From positions 2,232,001-2,296,000 of the forward strand of contig JALUTQ010000004.1 in assembly GCA_032718865.1 (NCBI GenBank): 64,000 nt of DNA. Reading direction: 5' to 3'. Made by a program: the position numbers and the translations under genes. Below the pieces are notes generated by a model. The model saw only the letters and a list, made by a program, of their open reading frames with translations, was not told where the DNA came from and did not search any database. This document shows, in pieces, positions 1 to 11,534 of the stretch (position 1 is the first letter of the stretch; each line of letters begins with the position of its first letter). Source of the DNA: Tilletia caries (lineage: Eukaryota; Basidiomycota; Exobasidiomycetes; Tilletiales; Tilletiaceae).

Positions 1-245
1 ATATGACACTAAAAGTGTATTATAGGATAGAGCTAGTATGTTTTTATGACATACATAATGCACTAGAAGTATACTATAGCCCTTAAATAGTATACTTTAA
101 TATACAACAAGCTCTTTGCAATCATCCTAGATACATCATATTGTGGATGTTTCTAATTTACTATTTTCATACTACTCTGAAAGTGTATCATAGTATAAAA
201 AGAGGATTATCCAGTATACTTTTTGAGTACTATAGTACACTTGTA
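1..245. mobile_element. Left visible part of AT-rich hAT-like element (family F3)
   Basis: AT-rich DNA packed with variants of TATAGTATACTATA. I read it as the left visible half of an element whose right half is 4799-4998. The two halves are separated by an 8-bp target duplication (TGCTACAG at 246-253 and 4791-4798) flanking the inserted MITE plus Harbinger element. The true left end lies outside the window. The family is defined by the complete copy at 21715-21921. Confidence 0.6.
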
Positions 246-253
246 TGCTACAG

Positions 254-982
254 CAGGGCTCGGCTCCGAATATGGTCGCACGTTTTTTGGCATAGTCATA
301 GTCGTAGTCGTAGACGTTTTTTTTTTTTTTTGAAAATCCGAAATAGTCATAGTCGTAAGTCTGACTATAGTGTCATAGTCGACTATAGTCGCAGGCTTTT
401 TGCGCAGCCAAATTGCACTATAGTGTGACTATAGCCAAGATTGGAACGCCTGTGCGCCACTATATTCGGACTTTGGGACAATAATTTTCGCACTATAGTT
501 GCATATCAAATTTCAGACTATAAATAATTATAGTGTAGGTCGCCTTCCATTGTCCAAAATTGGATATTTTCAGGCTATGGTTCGACTATCCAGCGATATT
601 AGTCGCACTATGACTGGCTATACTCTATAGTGCTTCATGGGAAATGGATGTCATAGTCTGACTATAGCGGTGGCGGTCGGGCCTGCGGCTATAGTCGCAA
701 CTCAAAGCTATAGTCAGACCATGACATACTATAGTCGGACTATAGCCGAATTGTTTGCTGCGACTATAGCCTTGACGTCCAGCTATTGTCCGACTATAGT
801 CGCAAAATCAATTTTAGACCAGATTTTTAGCGACTATGGCGACTATTGTCTTACATTTTCTGGAGCATAGTCATAGTCATAGTCGTAAGTGCGACTATCA
901 GCGGCTATGACTATAGTCGCTCATAGTCGTATGAGGCTATAGTCGTAATAGTCGTAAAATCCCATAGTCGTGCCGAGTCCTG
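254..982. mobile_element. hAT-type MITE, GACTATAGTC family (F1), copy 1
   Basis: A 729-bp element beginning CAGGGCTCGG and ending CCGAGTCCTG, the hAT-like terminal pattern. Its interior holds dozens of GACTATAGTC, CATAGTC and CGTAGTC motifs. The 8-bp target duplication TGCTACAG lies at 246-253 on the left. On the right it lies at 4791-4798, because a Harbinger element has inserted exactly at the MITE's terminal CTG. A nearly identical copy with its own duplication is at 27618-28337. The short ORF inside (637-870) is conserved only because the DNA is; I see no protein domain and treat it as non-coding. Confidence 0.85.
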
Positions 983-1242
983 AGGGAGTTTCAAAGTCAG
1001 GGTGTGAGATGTTTTTTGTGAGAAACAAAAGGGGGAAATGACGGGCTTCTCACAACAACTCTTTGAGGACCCCGCTGAGTGCCGATCGCCGTCGCTCGTG
1101 AGATGTGAGACGATGAAGAAGCACACCTGCTGCTCAACAGAGAGAAGACAGCAACATCAGCAAACAGCACCATTCACATTCCAGCTTGTCCTAACGCTGC
1201 ATCGACCCCGAGTCCCCGACCGCAATCAGCAGTGGCCAGCGC

Positions 1243-2921
1243 ATGTCTTCCACACCAGCGCCCACAAAGGAGAGACGCGCGAACCCCCCGCGCGGCACTG
1301 CCCGTCGTGTAGCTGCTGATCTCTCTCTCCCTAATACTGTCCCATCCCCCAACCCGTCTGTCTCTTTCTCCCAGCAGCTTCCCTTGCCCAACCCGACACC
1401 GCAGCCGGTTCCGCAGGCCCTTCGTCGCGTCCCATCTCCTCCCGCACCCGCTCCTGCGCCGGAAAAGGCCACGGCGGCACACACACACGTACGCACGATC
1501 TACTCACCCTACTCACCCGTGCCGGAGCTTGCTGGTCGTCAAGGAATCAATGTCGGGACGGAGACTGGTGCTGCTGGGAAGGAAACGGAACATGACATCA
1601 GTACTTCGATGCTAAACATCGATCCACGTCTGCGCTCGGAGGATCCTCACCCTTCTCACCAAGAAGAGACCAACGCGGCGAGTCTGGACGATCTTGAGGG
1701 CTTGAGCGATTACGAAAAAGAGCAGGTCAGTATTTGTCTGGATATCCTGCGCACTGAGACGAAGGCTTGGTGACTGTATACTTACGAAAAAGATTGTGAT
1801 GCCTACAGCTCTTCGCATCATCCCTTTCGCGTGCCAATGATAGTGGTGTGTCCAGCAGAGCGTCCGAGGATCCTGTTCCCGAGAAGCCAGAACTCGCTCT
1901 CGGTAGCTCGACGGCGAAAAAGGCAGCTGTCCCCCCGCCAAATCCAAGCCTTTCTTCCGCCTCGTCGTCGCCCAACAAGGAACCGCGCCACAAATGGACA
2001 GATCAGGAAAGAAGAGCGATTGTGCGGTTTATGGAAGACAGCCCCCTACTTCAACAGGCCATGCTTCCCGGGCGCTCTGATTCCGACCGCGGCAGAAAGA
2101 TCAACACGAACACACTCTTGCGCCAATGTGCAAAGTACCTGAACCAAGAATGTGGTTCATTCTTAACGAAAAAAGACCCCATCGCATTTCTGCCAGTCAG
2201 AAGACAGATTGAATATATGGACGCACGATACGAGGCTGCGCTCAAGGAACTCAGCGTCACCGGGAGGGACAAGGATGCATCAGAAATTCCACGAGAAGGT
2301 CCTCTTCGCGTCGAACGAGAGAAGGTCGTCAAGAAATGCTTCTACTTTGAAGAATGGCACGCCATGCGCCGAGATCGTCGAACATCGGCACCTGGACGTA
2401 TCAGAGTGGGAGGGAGAGAGGGTTTGGTGGCAGTACAGAAGAACGGAGTACGAGCAGACAACGAGGATGATGAGACTGGTGATGACGAAACGGGAGAAGC
2501 TGGACTCGACGAGGATGGAGACCAAGAAGGAGGTGACGACCCCCTCGGACCGAGCGATGCCGAACAGGAGCCAGTCAACAAAGCCAAGCAGGAGGACAGA
2601 AAGGGGAAGAAGCGAGCGCTGTCCCCTGCTGCTCATGGTCCGGCCGGAGGAAGCTTGAAGAAAGGCCATCGATCCTCCACCGCTGTCGGCACATTGGCCG
2701 CAACAATGGAAGCCTCCATCCACGAACGCCAGGAACAGGCTGCGGCGAGACAAAGGGCCGAGGACGAACGATCCGGAGAGCGTCTCCAGCTGGAGCGAGA
2801 GCGGATCGAACTGCAGCGCATGGAGGCCGAAACCAGACGTCTCGAAGTGATCAACGCTCGCGAGACGCAGAAGCAACAAGGCGATCTGATCATGGCCCTT
2901 CTCAACAAGTTGAACCAGTGA
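1243..2921 (+). CDS. Harbinger Myb/SANT-like accessory protein
   Basis: Second protein of the Harbinger element. In characterised PIF/Harbinger elements the Myb-like protein binds DNA and helps bring the transposase into the nucleus and to the ends. I place one intron at 1726-1808 (donor GTCAGT, acceptor CTACAG) joining 1243-1725 to 1809-2921 in phase, giving about 531 residues. The N-terminal 150 residues are Pro/Ser-rich. The Myb/SANT-like segment starts near residue 205 (motif HKWTDQERRAIVRFM), with the usual spaced aromatic residues further on. An acidic stretch, a Lys-rich segment that may be a nuclear signal, and a C-terminal Glu/Arg/Gln coiled coil follow. No internal stop is seen. The start is the first ATG of the long frame. 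Confidence 0.75.
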
Positions 2922-3051
2922 GGATCTCGATGACTCTTGTCTGCGGTCTGCCATTCCTTTCTTTCAATCAGAATCAAGTTGTGATCAGATATATACTCCG
3001 TATGACATTTAAAACTCTTTCGATTGCGAGACGCCTAAGATAGATAACAAT

Positions 3052-4643
3052 TCACGCTGATCGTAGAAGTGCGTCCAGTCTCTTCTGCTCTGCCTCGGCC
3101 AGCTGTGTCCGAGTCAGCTCCTTTTGCCGAGATCTCCAGGTTGTGTCTTGGAACTTCATTCCTTTGGCCTTGTTGAGAGCGTCGTGTAGCTGTTCGCGTC
3201 TCTCTTTCGCCTCATCGATTCGAAGGTCGTTCCGATCGGTGGCGGTGTACTCCCGAGCCTCATCCTGGCGAGCAATTGACCACGTCTCGTGCGACCGTTC
3301 CCTATTCTCTCCAGCCACTCGTTCCATCTCCTCGTCTTCGTTTGCATTGTTCCAGTCCACATCGCTGCCACGCATCTCCCTCTCGAGCCCGTCCTTCACG
3401 TAGAGTAGGTACTTGCCAGCGTCGTCGTGCTTCATAGCGAGGTTATGGGCTACGAGACAGGCCACAATGAAGTCTTGAGCAAACTCTTCGGCCTCTTCTG
3501 TCGCCAATAGACCGCGATATCCCTTCAGGGAAGGAAAGCGGCCCTTGACATAGGCCATGGCGTGTTCACTGCGGATACGAATACTGGATAAATTGTAGTT
3601 GAAGCGTCGGAAGTCGACGGATTTCGTGGCTGCAAGGTGCTGGTAGGGGGGGAAACGAGGTAAGGAGCGTATGGGTAGCCTAGGTCGGCCCAGATCCACT
3701 CATCCTTGTGTAGATGACGCCGTGGTGCTGCAACGATCGCCGAACAGTCCCACGCTCGCGCGTCGGAGGACGCACCTCGATGGCCGACGACGTAGCTGAT
3801 GATGCGCAATGTGTGGAGGAGGGTGACGAGTTGGATATTGAAGGAAAAGCGCCGTTTCCGATTCAAAAAAGAGTCGCCGCCGTCCAGACCCGGTGCCCAC
3901 GCGCACACAATGTGAACACCGTCCACTGACGCGTATCCGTCCCTCCATTTCTTGACACCACACCGATCCTCAACCCACTGCTTGCTATCGTGCTTCTCCA
4001 ACTCGCTGGCCCAGCAAAGAACCGATTTTCGGAGGGAACAAAGCGCTTGGACCGTCTTGCGCGTATAGTTGACCACGGATCCTTCCGAAAACGCGCATAG
4101 CTCCGCCGTGTTGCCTTTGGAGGCTCCATTTCCGTCGTGTCCAAGGCGGAAGAATGCAATTGCGACTTGATCCTCGATAGGCGCCGGCTTGCCGTACTTC
4201 GGATTGAATATGGAGTGTTCTCTCAAGCGCGAGACAATGTGGTGAAACGCGGCAGGCTCCATTCTGACCAGCTGTCGATATCGTTGCTGATCTCCGTCGT
4301 TCTCATACGCTGCCAATCGCTCCCCAATCGTGACGTTGAGCCTTGCAACTGCGCTTCGAGTACTGAGGTAGCGCTGGTGATGTACTGTATCAAGTGCCTG
4401 AAGTGTTTGAGCTGCATAGGTGAATTCGTCGTCGGCTGCCGCGCTGTCTCCTCTGTCATCCGCGTTGAACGCCGCAGCGATGCTCTGGTCGACGTTGGCA
4501 AGCGCCAGCAGCGTGAAAAACTTGCTCGATTCTACTACGCTGTGAAGTGCGCGGCATGTTGTGAAGCTGTCAGGACGTAGGAGGAGGCGGTGATGACTGA
4601 TATGTTGATGCCGATCACGTCTCGGCGGTCTCGCAAATTTCAC
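3052..4643 (-). pseudogene. Harbinger DDE transposase (DDE_Tnp_4), frameshifted
   Basis: Cut-and-paste transposase of the PIF/Harbinger type. The N-terminal half shows the first catalytic Asp in SVDGVHIVCAW, the conserved NRKRRFSFNIQLV block, and the second Asp in WIWADLGYPY. The third acidic residue (Glu in IRIRSEHAM) and the LKGYRGLL motif lie in a different frame. The two frames meet at a run of seven G on the plus strand (3646-3652, seven C in sense). One extra base there would restore the reading from LVSPP to YQHLAATK. The 5' end of the frame at 4643 is GTG rather than ATG, so the real start may be elsewhere. It reads convergently with the Myb-like gene. Either a recent inactivation or a homopolymer sequencing error. 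Confidence 0.8.
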
Positions 4644-4798
4644 TTCTCACACTTTGGTTCCCACTTCTCATGGGTTTTGGCGGAAGAAGTCTCCTCCATA
4701 GTAAATCGTCATCGTGATATCACAAACGTGAGAAGTGGGGTCAACTTCTCATCATCTCACGGTTTTTTTGGGACTTTGAAACTCCCTCTGTGCTACAG

Positions 4799-4998
4799 TA
4801 GGATAGTTTCAGTATGATTTTCTGCAAGTGAGGCAAAACATACTATAGTCATACTATATTACCGCCGCCAAAACCAAATAGTATATAGTATGACCATCGA
4901 AAAAATGCTGGCAATTTGCGGCATACTATAGTATATTGCGTAAATAGTATATACTATATACTATCGTAGGACACTATCGATAGTATGCTGCACCACTG
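4799..4998. mobile_element. Right part of AT-rich hAT-like element (F3)
   Basis: Continues the element of 1-245 after the TGCTACAG duplication. The interior again consists of TATAGTATACTATA-like palindromes. It ends GCACCACTG, matching the complete F3 copy at 21715-21921 over its last ~90 bp. It abuts, and truncates, the minus-strand reading frame of 4999-5925. Confidence 0.65.
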
Positions 4999-5925
4999 CC
5001 CGGGTCCCAGCGGCCGGTCATCCTCGGTGTCAGATCCAGTAAAGTTGGACCCCGCGCGGTTATCGTCCCCGCTACTGTCGACTGGAGGTGTGGGCTGGCG
5101 ACGGCTTTGGCTGGCCGACCCTGTCGTTTTGAAAACGGGGACCTTGTATCTAATGAAGCTGCTCTGTTGAGTATGTAGCCTCGTTGCGGCAACAGCCGCC
5201 GCCGCCTGGCCTGCCCTGGAAGAGGTCTCCGGGTTCCGAAGGCCCAAGGTCTGGGCTTTAGCTGTCCTCTTGATGGGCAACTTGGGAGGCGGGGGCGACG
5301 CTGACGGGTTGCGCACGCGCCCCTTTCCTTTACCGGCGGATGCGGAGGCAGATGAACCCACACCCTGGTTTGGCTTTGGCTGTAACAGGTCCTTCAGCCC
5401 TTCACTGGAATTGAAGGGGGGAAGCAAAAGAAAGAGCCGTCCCGGCTGGGGAGCCGGCGGCGGACGACGGCTGATCGGATTCAGCATAATCTTGGAGAGG
5501 CTAGCCTGCATCTCCGGCGTATATGTAGTCGGCCGAATCGAATACACGGGCGGGGCGGTCCCGGGCAGGTGGGTCTGCCCCAGGTGGGTGACCTTCCCAG
5601 AGAAGCCGAGGTGTATCCCCGGCGCGCCGTGGTCAGCCGTAGACACAGGGGGAGACGCTGACCCCGGGCTGGACGTGGGTGGAATGACCGGGCCGGAAGC
5701 GACAGGCGGTGCTAGGTTGCTTAAGGCAGCCATGCCGCCAGGCCGCGACAGAATGTCGGAAATGACCCGGAGGTCTTCGTTCATGTCGTGGTCCTCGTCT
5801 GCTGGACCAGACGCTGCAAGCCCCTCCTCGGCACGGTAGAGTGAACTGGATGGACCGGACAGGGTCTCAGCTTTCTGCATCGTATCCCCTTCCGCCGACA
5901 TATCAAAGTCGGCGTCCGGGTCCAT
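4999..5925 (-). pseudogene. Truncated Pro/Ser-rich disordered protein gene
   Basis: An open frame of 309 codons from ATG at 5925 (MDPDADFDMSAEGD) to the edge of the AT-rich element at 4998, after which the frame runs into repeat sequence and stops. The protein is low-complexity. It starts acidic, has long Pro/Ser/Ala stretches and basic patches (KGKGRVRN, KLPIKRTAK) that could be nuclear localisation signals, and ends with an acidic GSDTEDDRP segment where it is cut. No domain is recognised. The style resembles the frame at 17589-18652, also cut on both sides. I infer a host or transposon-associated nuclear protein broken by insertion. Confidence 0.45.
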
Positions 5926-6186
5926 TGCTTTGTGTGGGTACGCCTGGGTAAAAATGGGCGTAAGAGACCGAGTCGGTACGGAGCACGGAGGAGCATTATG
6001 AAAACGCACAGAAAAAACGCGGAGTTGGATTTCAACTTTTGTAAAATTCCGTCGGAACGCGGGGCTGGTTTTTTCAGCTCTGTCTTAGTCTGCGGAGGCG
6101 GAGCTCGCCTCAAAAACTCAAAATTCCGGCGGAATTTGGAAGTGCGGAGGCGGAGCCCTCCGCGTTACTCCGGGGACAACCTTACA

Positions 6187-6350
6187 CTATAGTGCAAAAT
6201 TTGGCTGCGCAAAAGCCTGCGACTATAGTCGACTATGACACTATAGTCAGACTTACGACTATGACTATTTCGGATTTCCAAAAAACGCCTACGACTACGA
6301 TTATGACTATGCCAAAAAACGTGCGACTATAGTCGGAGCCGAGCCATGGC
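6187..6350. mobile_element. F1 MITE terminal fragment, inverted
   Basis: About 160 bp matching the left end of the 254-982 MITE in reverse complement, including the block reading ctgcgcaaaagcctgcgac and the CGGAGCCGAGCC terminus. The final bases read ATG instead of CTG, and the other end is missing. Immediately upstream (6090-6170) is a short GGAGGCGGAG repeat tract. Confidence 0.65.
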
Positions 6351-8879
6351 AGTGGATACCAACCTTTCCGGTCAAGTTCACGCTTTCTTTCTGTTGCTAT
6401 TCAAGGAGCATCTGCGCATTCTTACTGTGTTTGTCCGACTCGCATGCGGCGGTCTTGGTCCTAACGACGAAGACGTGCGGTCACCTCCCCGGATAAGATC
6501 GGATAAGAACGCGGAGCAGCCTGGAACACCCCTTCTCTCAACCTGGATCTCGTCTACCTCCTCGAACCCGTCATAGAGTCAGCAGCTCCGTTGTACCAGT
6601 GCATAAGGAGATGGACCAGTATGCGAAGGTATCAGTTCGTCAATCAAGAGTCCAAACGTCGTATAATATCTTTTGTCTGCCGGTCTCTGCGCGTCTCCCG
6701 GTTCATTTTTGATTCTTCGTCCGTTCACCGTTGTCTTCCACCATTCCATGAGTGTTTTTTTCTTTCTTTTCTGTCAAGCAAGCTTGGACACTATTGATCT
6801 TTTCTCGTATCCATTAATCCATAGGAGCTCGGACTTTGTATCGCCCCGGCTCCGACGGCTCGTCCTCCGTGACAGATCCGAATGCAGTCGTCAAATAGGT
6901 GTCGTCTGGACTGCACTCAAAGCGGACAAGGGCGAATACGATACGACAACGGAACAGGTCGACAAGTGGCACGAAACGAACACAAGGAACGCGGTGGAGA
7001 ACGACGCGAGGAGTATTCTGGCTGTCGTGGCAAAGAGGGCTCGTAAGCTGGTGGATGCCGCGATCTTTCCGCCTTGCGAAGCTTGTACTGAACCTGCTCA
7101 ACAAGAAAGTATTTATTTTACCAGGTTTCTAGAGATCTCTTCTAGCCAGAAAGTATTTTTGTTTAATAGCCGAAGGCCATTGAACATATAAATTTTAAAT
7201 ATAAAATCAATCTCTGGCTATATACTCTGCCCTAAATGACACCCGCAGGCAGAGATAGGCATGGGTACAGTATCGGGTATTTGGATTGTGGCCCCCCATA
7301 CTGTTCGAGACCAATACTCATACTCAAGAGTATACTCAAGTATTACTCTAAAGTACTTTCGTTAGCCATACAATTTTTCTTCGCATTTCCTCAGGAAAAC
7401 GCAAACTTCATTTGAAAATGCGCTTCAAGCGTGCCGAACCAGCTGTATCAATGACAGTGCCCAGTCGCTATAGTTGATTCTCAACACTGAATTCTCAACA
7501 CTAAATTCTCACCACAGTCTCAAGTATGAGGTAAGGATGGACCCCGGAATCGCTCCGGAGCTGGAATCCCCGGAGACGTAGCGCAGAGCGCTCTAAAAGG
7601 GTTTCGGAGATTGAGTATGCTCGCCGGAGCAGATTTGGCGGAGACATGGGCCGCCGCATGGACTTGCTTGGCTACGATCTGCTGCCAGACGTGATACGAC
7701 GCCCTCGAACTTATGCTCTCCCTATACGGTCTCAATCAGCCTGTCGCTGATTGATTGATGTCGCTGATCACCTTCGTATCTATTTCTCTCCCCTTCGCCA
7801 ACAGCTTAGTAGCTACGCGTCAACTGCTCGCGCTCATACTCTTATCCGCTCACTCTCTCGGCCATTTTTCGCCTTAGCTTTCTCCGTCAGGTCCCTCGCC
7901 CGCCTGCCGCCGACAACACGGGTCACTTTGGCAGTGCGTCGACTCGGTGTCTCTCCCCCTTCGTTTTTTACTGTTCCCTGTCCCTCGGGCCTCGCCCGCA
8001 CTGCCTTTACTTTCTGAAGAAAAAAAAAACACCTTCCGCCGCAGCGCACATGCGCGTCCGCCTCACGCAAGCTCTCCTATTGCACACTCCTTTTCCCTTT
8101 TCATGCATTTATGTATCTTCTTTTGCAATAGATTTTCTGATCGTTGTCCCCTCCCATTTTTTCTTCTCTTTTCGTGACATGTCACAGCAAACCAACGCAG
8201 GCGCGCGACTAGAGTCATGAAGAGGACGAGCCTGGCACCCGGCGGACCGCGGACGGAAAAACCAACCAACCAGTAGAGAGAGGGTGAGGAAAGCAAGTCA
8301 AGAGGAGAGAGAGATCAAGGCTGCGTTGCCGTCCGCGTGCGAGCGGATCTATCATCCTAGACGGAAGGCAGTAGCAGCCCGAAGCAGGCATCACCAAGCA
8401 CAGAAACGAAAAATGAGTAAAGAAACAACAAAAATGACCCACCGAAGATTTTGAATGGCGGGCGGAGGCGGAGAGAAATAAGACGAGAAGGGAGCGAGCG
8501 AGCGAGAGGAGAAGAGTGTCGTCGGTCGTGTGTGGGTAAACTGAACAACAAAGGCAAGATCTAGACGTCAGTATGGTTGGTGACTGGTGCAACGTGGTGG
8601 CAGTCGTGAGGAAAGTCTGGATCGGGCGGGGACAGACACTACTGTAACACTCACCACCGCACTAATTCCCGAGCTGCTTGTGCAGCCAGTCCATAGAATG
8701 GGTACCCATTTTGCTTTGCAGAGCTGTTATGCGCTGCTGCACCGTGTCCCCTCCAGCACCGCCTCTTCCAACACCATCCTTGATTGATCTAATCATAACC
8801 ATCCGCTTTAGAAATGCTCTCCAATCCTCTGAAGCTGGTCCGCCGCACCACTTGGCGCAGGCCTGACCGCCACCGCTTT
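6351..8879. other. Region without a recognisable gene
   Basis: Only short frames with no domain. 7200-7500 is AT-rich. 7770-8170 is pyrimidine-rich on the plus strand, and 8200-8560 is purine-rich. I see no RNA gene or complete transposon terminus. It may be degraded repeat and old promoter or untranslated sequence. Confidence 0.3.
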
Positions 8880-9262
8880 GGTCAGACTATGACATCCATT
8901 GTCCATGAAACATTGTAGCCAGTCAAAGCGCGAATATTAATTTTGAATAGTCGAACCATAGCCTGACTACATCCACTTCAGAAAATGGAAGGCACTCTAC
9001 ACTATAACTATTTACTGTCTAAAATCTGATGTGCAACTATAGTGCGAGAATCATTGTCCCAAAGTCCGACTATAGTGGCGCACAGGCGTTACAATGTCGG
9101 CTGTGGTCACACTATAGTGCAATTTGGCTGCGCAAAAGCCTGCGACTATAGTCGACTATGGCACTTTAGTCAGACTTGCGACTATGACTATTTCGGATTC
9201 TCAAAAACGCCTACGACTGCGACTATGACTATGCCGAAAAAAAGTGCACCTACTGAGCCCTG
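8880..9262. mobile_element. F1 MITE fragment, inverted, diverged
   Basis: Reverse-complement match to the 254-982 MITE, with blocks such as ctgcgcaaaagcctgcgac and repeated CGACTATAG motifs, ending GAGCCCTG. More diverged than the two full copies, and its other end is not recognisable. Confidence 0.6.
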
Positions 9263-9575
9263 CACGAGATGGGTGCCCCAGCCAAGCTCGCGAGCTCAAA
9301 TTAGTCAAGATCGTCAGCCAAATGGAGCGCTGAACTGTATTGCTTGAAGTAGAATTGCTGGCGGCGCTGCTGATGCTGAACCAATTAGGAGCTGTGGATG
9401 ATGCCTCATGATTTCCTTGATACCGGAAATTGTCGGCAAAATGCACAAAAAAATCAGAGCCGTTTTCAATCTCATTCAAATGGAATGAATTGGCGGAGCA
9501 ATACGCTTCTCTCATTGAGGGTCACGGAACGCTTCAAAGTGCTCCGTACTCCGTACTCCGTTCTCCGCGGACGCT
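9263..9575. other. Short unannotated flank of the chromovirus
   Basis: No coding signal is convincing. Its last 40 bases contain CTCCGTACTCCG repeats like those of the F4 element at 38192-41220. The chromovirus target duplication CCTTG (9576-9580) follows. Confidence 0.3.
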
Positions 9576-9580
9576 CCTTG

Positions 9581-10388
9581 TGTTAGGTTTGCTACCTTAT
9601 GCGCCTTCAATCTAGTCCCCGTTCTCTTATCTCCGTCTCCGAGCTCCGATTCCCGTGTTCCGCCTCCACTCCCACTCCGGCTCCACACTTCCGCTCCACA
9701 TGACACATCTCCTTCGGCACTCCACTTCCGCTCCACATGACACATCTCCTTCGGCACTCCACTTCCGCGCCACATCACACCATCAACGCCACACCGATCC
9801 CCGAGTCCTCTCAGCAAGTCTTGGCTCGCTTCTCAAACCTTCGACATCGTACGACTTCTTTCTTTTCTCGGCTTTCTCTCCTCTCCCGCCTCGATCCTCC
9901 TTCCCCTCTCGGCTTCCTCTCCTCTCCTGCCTCACTTCTCCCTCCTCGCTTCCCTTCCTCGCTATCTTTCTCCTTCGCTCCCCTTCGTCGCTAACTTGAC
10001 CCTCAAAGGTATATAAGCAGCCCTCTTTCCCACTTGTACCTACTCTTCTCTCTTCAAGCGACAATCATATGTTACACCCCCCTTGAGTTTCCACACTCTT
10101 CTCAGCTCCTCTCTTTGGGTTTTCATACCTGATCCCTCTCGAGCTCCTCCTTCCTACCACAGTCGTTGCTTCCGACCTCGGTACTCACTTCGGTACTCAC
10201 CTCGAGACCGACCTTCAACCTCAACCTTCAACTCAACTTCGGTACTCACTTCGGTACTCGACCTTCACACTCTCATACCTAACTTCCTTCCTCTTCCTTC
10301 TCTCTCTCTTCTCTCCACTCTCCCAACGCGACCTACGAGGCTTCTCCCCTTCGGTCCTCCTCCAGCTCGAGTGAATCGGATCGTAACA
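9581..10388 (+). repeat. 5' LTR of chromovirus
   Basis: 808 bp, from TGTTAGG to CGTAACA. Contains a TATATAAG box near 10012-10019, a likely Pol II promoter. Also contains an array of the 12-bp CTTCGGTACTCA motif at about 10178-10255. Confidence 0.93.
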
Positions 10389-10476
10389 GTATTGTCGCTT
10401 CCCAACTCGTACCTCGCGCCTCAAGCCCTCAAGTTCTCGTTCAAGAACACCCCACCCCACCAAGCCCAACCTCAAG

Positions 10477-11496
10477 ATGTCCTCAAGCAACTCTCGTGCT
10501 CAGACATCTCTCCTTCAAGAGACCCTCGACGCCGCCCTCACCCGCCTCGAGGCTCTCGAAGACTCCCAACGACAGATTAACGAGGAGAACCAAGTCCTTC
10601 GAGCTCGTCTCGAAGAACAAGCCCTCGCCCAAGCTCAGCCTCGTGGCCCCGACCCTGCTTTGGCCAACACCAAGGAACCCAAGGTCGCCTCGCCCGAGTT
10701 CTTTCACGGTCGTAGCAAAACCAAGCTTGCTCACTTCCTCCTTGGTCTCAACATCGTCCTTCAAACCCAGTCCTCCCGGTTTCCAGACGACAGAAGCAAG
10801 ATCACCTTTGCGATTTCCTTCTTTCGTGACGAAGCCATGTCCTGGATCGAGCCCTTCGCCAACAAGGATCCGCTCGATCAACCGGACTTCATGAAGATCT
10901 ACCGGCTCTTCGTCAACGAGCTCAAGACGATCTTCGGCGATCCCGACGAAGTGGCCACCGCGGAACGACAAATCCGCGCGCTTCGCCAACGTGGATCCGC
11001 CAGCTCCTACTTCGCCGACTTCCGGCGTTTCGCAGCCGTTCTCGATTGGAACGACTCCGCCCTTGCCTCGCAGGCCTACACCGGCCTCAAGGACAAGATC
11101 AAGGACGAGCTCGCTCGCATTGGACGCCCAACAGTCCTCAACGAGCTCATCCTCACCGCCACTCGCATCGACACGCGCTTTAGCGAGCGTGACTCGGAGC
11201 GAGAACGAGAACAGCCTACATTGTCCTCGTCCACAGCTTCCAACCCTCCTCGTTCTTCGGCTACACCTGTGACGACCACTATCAAGGTCAAGCAAGAGCC
11301 CAAGGACAACTCCGGCGCCAGTAGCTTTCGCCGCGGTCCGCTCACCGACGACGAGAAGGCTCGACGTCGGCGTGAAGGCCTCTGCGCCTACTGCGCCTCC
11401 CCGGACCATGAAGTCCTGAACTGCCCTCGTTCTGGCAACAGCAACAGCAGTCGTCAAGCTCAGGGCAACAAGCCCACTGCTTCTTCGGGAAACTGA
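10477..11496 (+). CDS. gag: Gag protein of chromovirus
   Basis: 339-residue capsid/nucleocapsid precursor. An N-terminal coiled coil (about residues 10-50, Leu/Glu/Gln heptads) is followed by a Ty3-type capsid region (EFFHGRSKTKLAHFLLGLN, then a WIEPFANKDPLD segment). A C-terminal CCHC zinc knuckle, CX2CX4HX4C, lies at residues about 303-316 (CAYCASPDHEVLNC). The frame starts at the first good ATG about 90 bp after the 5' LTR and is uninterrupted. It ends TGA at 11494-11496, just before a hairpin and the pol ATG in another frame. Confidence 0.9.
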   Translation: MSSSNSRAQTSLLQETLDAALTRLEALEDSQRQINEENQVLRARLEEQALAQAQPRGPDPALANTKEPKVASPEFFHGRSKTKLAHFLLGLNIVLQTQSSRFPDDRSKITFAISFFRDEAMSWIEPFANKDPLDQPDFMKIYRLFVNELKTIFGDPDEVATAERQIRALRQRGSASSYFADFRRFAAVLDWNDSALASQAYTGLKDKIKDELARIGRPTVLNELILTATRIDTRFSERDSEREREQPTLSSSTASNPPRSSATPVTTTIKVKQEPKDNSGASSFRRGPLTDDEKARRRREGLCAYCASPDHEVLNCPRSGNSNSSRQAQGNKPTASSGN

Positions 11497-11499
11497 AGA

Positions 11500-11534
11500 G
11501 CAGTCCGAACCAACTCAGGCCGCATTCGGACTGC
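11500..11534 (+). promoter_or_regulatory. Stem-loop between gag stop and pol start
   Basis: A perfect 10-bp stem, GCAGTCCGAA (11500-11509) pairing with TTCGGACTGC (11525-11534), with a 15-nt loop. It starts 3 nt after the gag stop and ends exactly against the pol ATG at 11535. Gag and pol are in different frames. The position suggests a role in termination-reinitiation or recoding, as RNA structures do in some other fungal retroelements and viruses. Confidence 0.6.

Larger units (their letters stand above)
983..4787. mobile_element. PIF/Harbinger DNA transposon, 3.8 kb
   Basis: Perfect 16-bp terminal inverted repeats, AGGGAGTTTCAAAGTC at 983-998 and its complement at 4772-4787. They are flanked by the 3-bp direct repeat CTG (980-982 and 4788-4790), the expected target duplication length for PIF/Harbinger. 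Subterminal copies of GTGAGATG and CTTCTCAC occur at both ends. Inside are the two standard genes of the superfamily in convergent orientation: a Myb/SANT-like protein (+) and a DDE_Tnp_4 transposase (-). The transposase carries a frameshift, so this copy is probably no longer autonomous unless the shift is a sequence error. Confidence 0.92.

Noticed and set aside
637..870. 77-codon ORF conserved identically at 27992-28225
   Set aside because: It lies inside the F1 MITE, consists of repeated GACTATAGTC translated, and is conserved because the whole element is nearly identical in both copies.
254..982. CRISPR-like array of GACTATAGTC repeats
   Set aside because: Repeats are irregularly spaced and no constant repeat/spacer length exists; termini and 8-bp duplication show a hAT-type MITE, and the genome is fungal.
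8587..9039. Possible small secreted protein genes in 8587-8866
   Set aside because: Frames are short, overlap one another, lack signal peptides and splice evidence, and pass into a MITE fragment.
10483..11457. 324-codon minus-strand ORF opposite gag
   Set aside because: Shadow of the GC-rich gag frame; no domain and no start context, and gag has a clear zinc knuckle on the plus strand.
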